Source of the DNA: Kiritimatiellia bacterium
GTDB lineage: Bacteria; Verrucomicrobiota; Kiritimatiellia; JAFGHX01
NCBI GenBank assembly: GCA_016929905.1
Contig: JAFGHX010000388.1
Location: forward strand, 1 to 35,195
DNA: 35,195 nt
Direction: 5' to 3'
The notes beneath the pieces are model-generated. The model searched no databases. It was given only the letters and a program-made list of their open reading frames with translations, and was not told the DNA's origin. A program made the position numbers and the translations under genes. The first letter of the stretch is position 1; each line of letters starts with the position of its first letter. This document shows, piece by piece, positions 24,112-30,747 of the stretch.

Positions 24112-24802
24112 TCTCCAGGTCCGGACGTCGTTCCTGCGTACGCTTGCGCGCCTGCTCCTGCCGCCAGCGGGCGATCCGCGGATGGTTGCCGGAGAGCAGC
24201 ACTTCCGGCACCCGCCACCCGCGGAACACATCGGGCCGCGTATACTGCGGATACTCCAACTGCCCGTTACAGAAGGACTCCTGACGCGCACCGTCTTCGG
24301 CCCCGAGCACGCCGGGCAGAAGCCGCACGACCGCATCGACGACGACGGCGGCCGGCAAGACGCCGTTGGTCAACACGTAGTCGCCGATCGATATCTCGTC
24401 GGAAACCAGGTGCTCCCGCACGCGCTCGTCAACACCTTCGTAGTGGCCGGACACGAAGACCAGATGGCGCTCCCCGCTCAGTTCGGCCGCCACGGTCTGG
24501 TCGAACCGGCGGCCCTGGGGCGTCATCAGGATCACACGCGAAGCCGGCGTCGCGACCGACTCGACCGCCTCGAAGATCGGCTCCGGCTTCATGATCATGC
24601 CGGGTCCGCCGCCGTAGGGCCTGTCGTCGGTGGTCCGATGCCGGTCGGCCGTGAAAGCTCTGAGATCGACGGTGCGGAACGCCACAATCCCCGCCGCTGC
24701 CGCGCGTTTCAGCATGCTTTCCTCAAGGAACCCTCGCAGCATCTGAGGAAAGATGGTGATGATGTCAATCTTCAGAGGCGGGCTCACTGGCGCCTGACTC
24801 AC
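24092..24802 (-). CDS. trmD: tRNA (guanine-37-N1)-methyltransferase
   Basis: 236 residues. It methylates G37 of tRNAs with SAM. Its deep-trefoil-knot motifs are clear: IDIITIFPQML at the N-terminus, DRPYGGGPGMIMKPEPI, LMTPQGRRFDQ, FVSGHYEGVDERV, EISIGDYVLTNGVLPAAVVVDA (in two parts) and LEYPQYTRPDVFRGWRVPEVLLSGNH with the catalytic Asp of RPD. No ATG fits; the GTG at 24802 has AGAGG a few nt upstream, and another GTG at 24787 is possible. It overlaps the 3' end of rpsP by 38 bp. The C-terminal MKSEE is repeat-derived. Confidence 0.96.
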   Translation of the reverse strand: MSQAPVSPPLKIDIITIFPQMLRGFLEESMLKRAAAAGIVAFRTVDLRAFTADRHRTTDDRPYGGGPGMIMKPEPIFEAVESVATPASRVILMTPQGRRFDQTVAAELSGERHLVFVSGHYEGVDERVREHLVSDEISIGDYVLTNGVLPAAVVVDAVVRLLPGVLGAEDGARQESFCNGQLEYPQYTRPDVFRGWRVPEVLLSGNHPRIARWRQEQARKRTQERRPDLERMKSEE

Positions 24803-25208
24803 GGGCCTCTGCTTCGCGCGCGGCGGGTTCGGCGGCTTCCGCGACCGGTTCGGCGCTCTCGCTCGCCTGCGCGGCGGCGGCCGGTTCGGCGGCCTCGCTC
24901 GGCGCGGCAGGCGCGGGCGGCGGTTCGGCCGCCGGCGTCTTCGGCGGCGGACCTGCCGGGGCCTGGGCGCCCGTACGCGCCTTCCGGATCAGGCTCCTGA
25001 CCGTATCGCTCACCACCGCGCCCTTGCCGACCCAGTGCTCGACGCGTTCCAGCTTGAGGTTGAAATTGGCGCCCGCCAACTTCGGGTCATACCAACCCAG
25101 CACCTCCAGGAACCGACCGTCGCGCGGAAACCGCGTATCGGTCGCCACGACCCTGAAGCACGGGCAATTCTTGGCCCCTGTCCTTCGCAACCTGATTTTG
25201 ACTGCCAT
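24765..25208 (-). CDS. rpsP: 30S ribosomal protein S16 with long Ala/Glu/Pro-rich tail
   Basis: 147 residues, against about 80-90 in most bacteria. Residues 1-80 are ordinary S16: MAVKIRLRRTGAKNCPCFRVV, TRFPRDGRFLEVLGWYDP, LKLERVEHWVGKGAVVSDTV, SLIRKA. From about 82 to the end the sequence is low-complexity (APAGPPPKTPAAEPPPAPAA, then repeated AAEPA and ASES units), acidic overall. Such extensions occur in some lineages; any function is unknown. Strong Shine-Dalgarno GGGGAG before the ATG. First gene of an rpsP-trmD-rplS operon whose coding region overlaps trmD by 38 bp. A candidate promoter is upstream. Confidence 0.96.
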   Translation of the reverse strand: MAVKIRLRRTGAKNCPCFRVVATDTRFPRDGRFLEVLGWYDPKLAGANFNLKLERVEHWVGKGAVVSDTVRSLIRKARTGAQAPAGPPPKTPAAEPPPAPAAPSEAAEPAAAAQASESAEPVAEAAEPAAREAEARESGASEPASED

Positions 25209-25241
25209 CCACGTCTCCCCGATTTCCAGACAAAGCGTTGA

Positions 25242-25270
25242 ACGTTAGCGCATTGCCCGGAGTTTGGCAA
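25242..25270 (-). promoter_or_regulatory. Candidate sigma-70-type promoter of rpsP
   Basis: On the minus strand TTGCCA (complement of 25265-25270) and TAACGT (complement of 25242-25247) are separated by exactly 17 bp, about 35 nt before the rpsP ATG. The -35 matches consensus at 5 of 6, the -10 at 3 of 6. Location just downstream of the structured element and before the first gene of a ribosomal operon supports it. Confidence 0.42.
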
Positions 25271-25294
25271 GCCCATTTTTGCCGCCTGCCCATT

Positions 25295-25457
25295 CAGCCA
25301 TTCTCATCTTGGCGGCGCCCCGGTGAAATCCGTTCGTAGTCAAGCCCGTAAGGGCTGTCCGCACACGTCTTTTGCCCCGGGAACGCCCCTCACGGGGCTT
25401 CCACCACAGGCGCCTTCGACACGACAAACGGGCGCAACGCCATAATGAGAATGGCTG
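25295..25457 (-). repeat. Structured palindromic element, copy B (131-bp core)
   Basis: The core 25311-25441 is the reverse complement of 5651-5781 with about 13 differences in 131 and no gaps. It is enclosed by its own terminal inverted repeat of 19 bp with 2 mismatches (25295-25313, CAGCCATTCTCATCTTGGC, and 25439-25457), different in sequence from the 8-bp outer stem of copy A. Inner hairpins are AGCCC-TTAC-GGGCT and GCCCC-GTGA-GGGGC, the latter better paired than in copy A. It lies between the ffh stop and rpsP, in the opposite orientation to its neighbours compared with copy A. Confidence 0.87.
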
Positions 25458-25471
25458 TGCCGCCCGTTCTT

Positions 25472-25486
25472 CCCGCGCGGCGCGGG
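25472..25486 (-). terminator. GC-rich hairpin 5 nt after ffh
   Basis: CCCGCG-CGG-CGCGGG forms a 6-bp stem directly downstream of the ffh stop. There is no T-run on the transcript side, so terminator activity is uncertain. Confidence 0.35.
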
Positions 25487-25491
25487 AAAAA

Positions 25492-26823
25492 TCATGGCAG
25501 AAGCCCGCCGGGCATCCGTTTCGACAATTTCCCGATCCGTTTGGCCATCTTGCGGGCCTGATCGAACCGGCGCAGCAGCTCGTTCACGTCGGAAACCTCG
25601 GTGCCGCTCCCCGCCGCGATCCGGCGCCGGCGGCTGCCGTCGATCAGTTTGGGCCGCCGCCGCTCCTTGCGCGTCATGCTCGACAGGATCGCTTCCGCCT
25701 GCTTGGCGAAGCGCGTCATGTCCTCGCCGCCCCGCCCTCGAATCGCGGCGCGCGCCTCGTTGCCGATCGGCAACATCTCCAGCAGACTGTCGAACCCGAA
25801 GGCCTTGCGCATCTGCCGGATCTGCTTGAGGAAGTCATCCAGGTCGAACGAGTCCTTACGCAGCCGTTTCTCCAATTCCGCCATGTCCTTCAGATCGATG
25901 GCCTCCTGGGCCTTCTCCACCAGGCCGACCACATCGCCCATGCCCAGGATCCGGGAAGCCATCCGATCGGGATGGAACGGCTCCAGCTCCGCCAGCTTCT
26001 CGCCCACGCCCACCATCACGATGGGACAGCCCGTTACCGCGTGCATGGAAAGCGCGGCGCCGCCCCGGGCGTCGCCGTCCAGCTTGGTCATGATGATGCC
26101 GGTCAACCCCAGCTCCTTGTGAAAGGACTGGGCCACGTTCACGGACTCCTGCCCGATCGCCGCATCGACCACCAGGATCACGTTGCGCGGCTCGACCGCC
26201 TCGTGCAGGTCCTTCAGCTCGGCGACCAGTTCCTCGTCGATCTGAAAGCGGCCGCCGGTGTCGAACACGACCACGTCCGCCGCCCGCTCGCGGGCCGCCG
26301 CCAACGCGCGGCGCCCGATCGCGGGTACGCGCTCGCCGGCCTGCGGCGTCACAACCTCGCAGCCCACCTGCCCGGCCAGTATCGACAACTGCTCCACGGC
26401 CGCCGGGCGCCGGATGTCGGCGGCCACGAGCAGAACGTTCCGGCCGCCCTTCTTCCAGTGCCGCGCCAGCTTGGCCGCCGTCGTCGTCTTGCCGGACCCG
26501 TGCAGGCCGAGCAGCATGACCGTGCTCGGCCGCACGCTGAGGTCCGGATCCCGGCGCGTGCGGCCCAGCAGATCGACCAGCGCCTCGTGCACGCGCTTGA
26601 CGACCTGCTGGCCCGGCGTGATGCTGTCCAAAACCGCCTCGCCCATGCACTGCTCGCGAACTCGCGCCGTGAAATCGCGCACCACCTCGTAGTGGACGTC
26701 CGCCTCCAGCAGCGCGACGCGTACCTCCCGCATCGCCTCCTGCACGTTGCGCTCCGAAAGCTTGCCGTACCCGCGCAGCTTCTTGAAAACCCGCTGCAGT
26801 GAACTGGATAGCGCGTCGAACAT
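25492..26823 (-). CDS. ffh: Signal recognition particle protein Ffh (SRP54)
   Basis: 443 residues. The GTPase of the signal recognition particle, targeting membrane and exported proteins co-translationally with 4.5S RNA and FtsY. N-domain 1-95; G-domain P-loop GLHGSGKTTT (106-115), AADIRRPAAVEQL (134-146), FDTGGR (187-192; the family standard is DTAGR), MTKLDGDARGG (245-255). The M-domain includes ILSSMTRKERRRPKLIDGSR and RIAAGSGTEVSDVNELLRRF (4.5S RNA binding); it is less Met-rich than E. coli. Start is the ATG of MFDALSSSL; a TTG five codons upstream is open. A 12-bp repeat array lies in its 5' leader. Confidence 0.97.
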   Translation of the reverse strand: MFDALSSSLQRVFKKLRGYGKLSERNVQEAMREVRVALLEADVHYEVVRDFTARVREQCMGEAVLDSITPGQQVVKRVHEALVDLLGRTRRDPDLSVRPSTVMLLGLHGSGKTTTAAKLARHWKKGGRNVLLVAADIRRPAAVEQLSILAGQVGCEVVTPQAGERVPAIGRRALAAARERAADVVVFDTGGRFQIDEELVAELKDLHEAVEPRNVILVVDAAIGQESVNVAQSFHKELGLTGIIMTKLDGDARGGAALSMHAVTGCPIVMVGVGEKLAELEPFHPDRMASRILGMGDVVGLVEKAQEAIDLKDMAELEKRLRKDSFDLDDFLKQIRQMRKAFGFDSLLEMLPIGNEARAAIRGRGGEDMTRFAKQAEAILSSMTRKERRRPKLIDGSRRRRIAAGSGTEVSDVNELLRRFDQARKMAKRIGKLSKRMPGGLLP

Positions 26824-26839
26824 CTCGAACCTGCCCAAA

Positions 26840-26983
26840 AACTATCTGGAAGACTATCTCGAGAACTTGCTCGAGAACTTACTCGAGAACTTACTCGAGA
26901 ACTTACTCGAGAACTTGCTCGAGAACTTACTCGAGAACCTACTCGAGAACCTACTCGAGAACTTACTCGAGAACCCGCCTCGA
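26840..26983 (-). repeat. Twelve 12-bp tandem units upstream of ffh
   Basis: Twelve unbroken 12-bp units from 26840 to 26983. The inner ones read AACTT-G/A-CTCGAG or AACCTACTCGAG; the ends decay (AACTATCTGGAA, AACCCGCCTCGA). Each inner unit contains the palindrome CTCGAG. Because 12 is a multiple of three, all six frames stay open and give artificial repeating peptides. It begins 16 bp upstream of the ffh start, so it is in or next to the 5' leader. Identical words occur at 11420-11467. Confidence 0.92.
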
Positions 26984-27222
26984 AGACCTGCCCCCCAGGC
27001 CGAACTCCGCTCAGTACCGAACACGGGCGCACGTTCCCGAGCCGGTTCTCCGGTCTCCGTCGCGTCTGCCGCGAACACCCAGTATACAACCCCGGCCAAT
27101 AGCCGGCAACCGCTTCCGACGCAGACGCTTGACAGAGGCCGGTCCTTCCCCGAAGCTCAGAGCACCCCGAACCCGCGTCTCACGGCGAAGCGGAGATCCG
27201 CCGAAGCCCGGTGAAGAAGGCC
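26984..27222. other. Spacer upstream of arsenate reductase, no gene seen
   Basis: Together with the array this is a 399-bp gap between divergently oriented ffh and the arsenate reductase gene, so promoters for both should be here. I see no convincing -35/-10 pair, tRNA, or hairpin; TATAC at 27073 is isolated. Frames open through this part are extensions of the repeat array and lack a coding signature. Confidence 0.5.
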
Positions 27223-27670
27223 ATGACAAACGCCAAACCGAAAATCCTGTTCCTCTGCACGGGCAACTCCTGCCGCAGTCAGATGGCGGAGGGCTGGGCA
27301 CGGCACCTGAGGGCGGACCGGCTCGAAGCGTATTCCGCGGGCATTGCCCCCCGCGCGCTGGACCCGCGCGCGGTAAAGGTCATGCACGAAGCCGGCGTCG
27401 ACATCTCCGCGCACCGCGCCAAACACGTCGACGCGCTCGCCGATGTGGCGTTTGACTGCGTGGTCACCGTCTGCGGCCACGCACAGGAGCATTGCCCGGT
27501 GTTTCCGCGCGCGACGCGAGTCGTGCATGTCGGCTTCGATGACCCGCCGAAACTCGCCGCGGGCGCGCCGACGGAGGACGAGAGGCTCGCACCGTACCGC
27601 CGGGTCCGCGACGAAATCCGGGCATTCGTGGAAGGCTTGCCGGAGGCGGTCATGGGCGCCGCCGGCGCCT

Positions 27671-27672
<2 letters not shown>
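27223..27672 (+). CDS. arsC: Thioredoxin-coupled arsenate reductase (low-molecular-weight phosphatase family)
   Basis: 149 residues. Cytoplasmic reduction of arsenate to arsenite. The phosphatase loop CTGNSCRSQMAEGW has the nucleophile Cys12 and Arg18; FDDPPKL supplies the Asp. The redox pair Cys84 and Cys91 in TVCGHAQEHCP matches the Cys82/Cys89 spacing of Staphylococcus ArsC, separating it from plain tyrosine phosphatases. The ATG of MTNAKPK is chosen because it agrees with family N-termini, though the AAGAAGG upstream is close; a GTG at 27211 is open. No arsR or arsenite pump is adjacent, so it is an orphan. Its TGA is the first bases of a heptamer array. Confidence 0.88.
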
Positions 27673-27943
<271 letters not shown>

Positions 27944-27946
27944 TCT

Positions 27947-28732
27947 TCAGAACCGCCCGCCCCTCAGCGCCACACGAACAAGCGCCCACAGCGTGGGAAG
28001 AACGTGGCCGACCCGGACTTTCGACCGACCCGCCCGGCGCGGAAAGTGTCGCACGGGCCGTTCGACGATCCTGAGCCCCGCACGCCGCGCCTTCACCAGC
28101 AATTCGAGGTCTATGAGAAAACCCGGACTGCGCAAATCGAGCTGCGCAAGCGCGGCGCGCCGCATCAGCTTGAACGAACAATCCACGTCGCGCACGCGCA
28201 GCCCGAACAACACCCTGACCAAGGCGTTGTACCCGCCGCCCAGGAACCGGCGCAGCCGCGAGTCCGACCGGGTCGCCCGGTAGCCGATGACGAAATCATG
28301 CCGGTCCGCCACAGCCAGGAAATCGGGGACCTGCGCGACGTCGAACTGGTTGTCCGAGTCGGTGTAGAAGACCCATTCCTTTCCGGCATGCCGGAACCCC
28401 GCCCGCAACGCCGCGCCGTATCCTTCCCGGCGGGAAAGGCGAATGACGCGAACGCGTTCGCCACAGCGGGTCGCGACTTCCTGCGCCGCCTCCGCCGTGC
28501 GGTCCGCGCTGCCGTCATCGACAACGATGATCTCGAAATCGCACCGCTCGGCGCTCAGCACGCGAACCAGATCGCGCAACGCGCGGCCAATGTTCGGCTC
28601 TTCGTCCCGCGCCGGAAGGACGGCGGAAAGGGATATCGCTCCCTGCCGGCTCTCAACCTCGCTGCCCACGTTCGCGCTCCCGCTTGGGGCTTGACTCTCC
28701 GTTCGCATTCTCGTAATGGAGGAGGACCGCAT
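27947..28732 (-). CDS. GT2 glycosyltransferase, polyprenyl-phosphate mannose/glucose synthase-like
   Basis: About 261 residues. A family 2 GT-A enzyme: SAVLPARDEEPNIG (residues 36-49), EIIVVDDGSADRT (67-79), REGYGAALRAGF (102-113), FYTDSDNQFD with the metal-binding DSD (125-127), then DVDCSFKLMRR and SPGFLIDLELLVKARR. This order matches DPM1-like enzymes that move a hexose from a nucleotide sugar to polyprenyl phosphate at the cytoplasmic membrane face. The donor is unknown. The ATG of MRSSSIT is taken (AAGG 4 nt upstream); MRTESQ at 28708 is an alternative. It diverges from two GT-C genes that use such lipid-linked sugars. Its stop abuts the 39-heptamer array. Confidence 0.82.
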   Translation of the reverse strand: MRSSSITRMRTESQAPSGSANVGSEVESRQGAISLSAVLPARDEEPNIGRALRDLVRVLSAERCDFEIIVVDDGSADRTAEAAQEVATRCGERVRVIRLSRREGYGAALRAGFRHAGKEWVFYTDSDNQFDVAQVPDFLAVADRHDFVIGYRATRSDSRLRRFLGGGYNALVRVLFGLRVRDVDCSFKLMRRAALAQLDLRSPGFLIDLELLVKARRAGLRIVERPVRHFPRRAGRSKVRVGHVLPTLWALVRVALRGGRF

Positions 28733-28841
28733 CCGGCCTTGCCGGGCCCCTGATCGGCCGGAGCCCTGGACTGCGTACGGCGGAGCATAGGCGAAGGACG
28801 GGTATGCGAGAAGCCTTTTTTCGCCGTGCCGCACCCGAACC

Positions 28842-30746
28842 ATGACGGATACAGCCGACGGCGCAAACACGGAGAAGACGCCGGCCTCGCCCGGCGCGGG
28901 GCCGTCGTCGCCGGATCGCATGACGGCCGTCTGGGTGAAGGTCCTTTTCGCGCTGGCGGTCGGGCTTCGCCTCGTCTATGCGTTCCGCCTCCCTCTCAGC
29001 CCGGACGAGCACAACATGCTGCACATCGCGAGCCGGATCTCGTTGAATCCCGGCCATCTCCATCTCCCGCTGGGCAGCAACCTGACGGTCCATCCTCTGA
29101 TGGCGGCCTACCTCACGGCGCTCGGGTTGTGGGCGGGCCGCGGCTCGGTCTTCGCGGTGCGGCTGGTGTTCATCCTGCTGAGCACGGTGGGGCTGGCGGG
29201 CATCCTCCAGCTCACGAAGCGCCTGTTCGGCATGCGCGCCGCCGTCATCGCGTTGGGCCTGGCCGCGGTGGACCGCTACCTTATCGCGTATGCGCCCGTC
29301 TTCATCGAGACGGCGGGCTTGTTTCTGGTGCCCTGGATCCTGCTCTTCACGGACCGGGCACTGGCGGAAAACCGGTCGTGGCAGTGGCTCGCGTTGGGCG
29401 CGCTGTTCGGTATCGCCTATCTCTTCTACGAGATCTACCTGCTCCTGCTCGTGCCGTTTGCCGTGTGCGCGGCGCTGCGGCGAAAATGGCGCGCGGTGGT
29501 CACGAACCCGGCCGTGTACCTCGGCGCGGCCGCGTTCGCCGTCCTGACGCTGCCCAGCCTGCTGTGGGAGCTCACGCACGAATCGGCCAACCTCAGCTAT
29601 GTGCGCAGCGTCTGCCAGGCGATCGGCGTCACACCCCGGTTCCTTCTGCTCGTCCTAGGCGACATCCTGCTGGAGTTCAAGAGCGCGACGTGGATCTTGA
29701 TCTCCAGGAGCAACGGCATGTATCCGCCGTCCGTCATCCCATGCCACTGGGCGGCCGGCCTCGCCTATCTCGGCAGTTTGCTGTACGCGTTCGGCCAACT
29801 GAGGCGGAAGGCGTTCCGGCTTCCGGTTCTGGCCGTTGTGTGCGTAGGCCTCTTCGCCACGATCGTGAAGCCGGCCGAGCCATGGAACAACTTCTGGTGG
29901 GCAAACGCGGCGCTGCCGCCGCTGATTGCGCTCGCCGGGTACGTCGCCTCGAAAATCACCGCGGCAAGAATCGGCCGCGTGGCGGCAGGCGCCTTCGGCG
30001 CCTGGCTGGCGGTCGCCGCGCTTCTGTTTCTTGCGGGGCCGAAGTTCACCTACACCAGCCTCTCGTGGGAGGCGCGTTATCTCAGCCGCATGAGCGAGCT
30101 GCTCAACCGCGGCAACGGGAAACGGAACGACGCCGCGCGCGCACAGGCGCGCGCGCTGAACGATGCCATGCGGCGTCAACACCCGAACAGCCTCATCGTG
30201 CACCACTTCCGCGCCGTGCTTGCCGCCGACTCCAACGAATGGCACGCCGCGATCCGCGCGGCGAAAGCCATCGATCCCGACGACCCGGCCATCGCCCTGC
30301 AGGAGGTGAAGGCGCTGTTGGGCCGGCAGGAGCGGGCGGCGGCGCGCGCGCTGCTGCGCTCGACCGTCAAGCGCCACCCGCGCACCTTCACGCTTCAGGC
30401 CGAACTGGCGAACCTCGAGTTGCTGTGCGGCGACAACGCGGCGGCCGAGCGCAGCGCGATGACCGCACTGGCCCTCAAACCCGACACGGCCCCCCTGTAC
30501 GCGGTGCTGTTCTCGGCCAGAGAGAACATGGGCCGGCGGGAGGACGCCCTCGCGGCGCTGCGCGCGTACGCGGGCCGGTTTGTCGAGCAGCCCTATCAGG
30601 CCTACGTGAAGGCGGCGGAGACGTTCCGAGCTTGCGGCCAGCACGAAAAGGCCGTCTTCTACTACGGACTGGCGAGGCAAATGGAACCGGCCCTGCCCGC
30701 TGAACCGCCATGGCTCGGCAAACCCGGCCGAGGGGCGGGGGAGTGA
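28842..30746 (+). CDS. GT-C (PMT/ArnT-like) membrane glycosyltransferase with C-terminal TPR-like region
   Basis: 634 residues. Many membrane segments in the first 400 (VLFALAVGLRLVYAF, LVFILLSTVGLAGIL, LGALFGIAYLFYEIYLLLLV, LPVLAVVCVGLFATIV, AFGAWLAVAALLFLAG). The first external loop carries LSPDEHNML, with the Asp55-Glu56 pair expected of GT39/GT83 lipid-linked-sugar transferases. Residues about 415-620 are Ala/Leu-rich helical repeats of TPR type (EWHAAIRAAKAIDPDDPAIA, YGLARQMEPALPAE). Inferred job: transfer of a sugar from polyprenyl phosphate to a protein or glycan outside the cytoplasm. It ends 1 bp before the next GT-C gene. ATG at 28920 is an alternative start. Confidence 0.75.
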   Translation: MTDTADGANTEKTPASPGAGPSSPDRMTAVWVKVLFALAVGLRLVYAFRLPLSPDEHNMLHIASRISLNPGHLHLPLGSNLTVHPLMAAYLTALGLWAGRGSVFAVRLVFILLSTVGLAGILQLTKRLFGMRAAVIALGLAAVDRYLIAYAPVFIETAGLFLVPWILLFTDRALAENRSWQWLALGALFGIAYLFYEIYLLLLVPFAVCAALRRKWRAVVTNPAVYLGAAAFAVLTLPSLLWELTHESANLSYVRSVCQAIGVTPRFLLLVLGDILLEFKSATWILISRSNGMYPPSVIPCHWAAGLAYLGSLLYAFGQLRRKAFRLPVLAVVCVGLFATIVKPAEPWNNFWWANAALPPLIALAGYVASKITAARIGRVAAGAFGAWLAVAALLFLAGPKFTYTSLSWEARYLSRMSELLNRGNGKRNDAARAQARALNDAMRRQHPNSLIVHHFRAVLAADSNEWHAAIRAAKAIDPDDPAIALQEVKALLGRQERAAARALLRSTVKRHPRTFTLQAELANLELLCGDNAAAERSAMTALALKPDTAPLYAVLFSARENMGRREDALAALRAYAGRFVEQPYQAYVKAAETFRACGQHEKAVFYYGLARQMEPALPAEPPWLGKPGRGAGE

Positions 30747-30747
30747 A

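Noticed and set aside
26747..27214. Leu-Glu-Asn repeat peptide upstream of ffh
   Set aside because: The 12-bp array keeps every frame open; the LLEN, RTYS and SSKF repeats are by-products with no start-site support.
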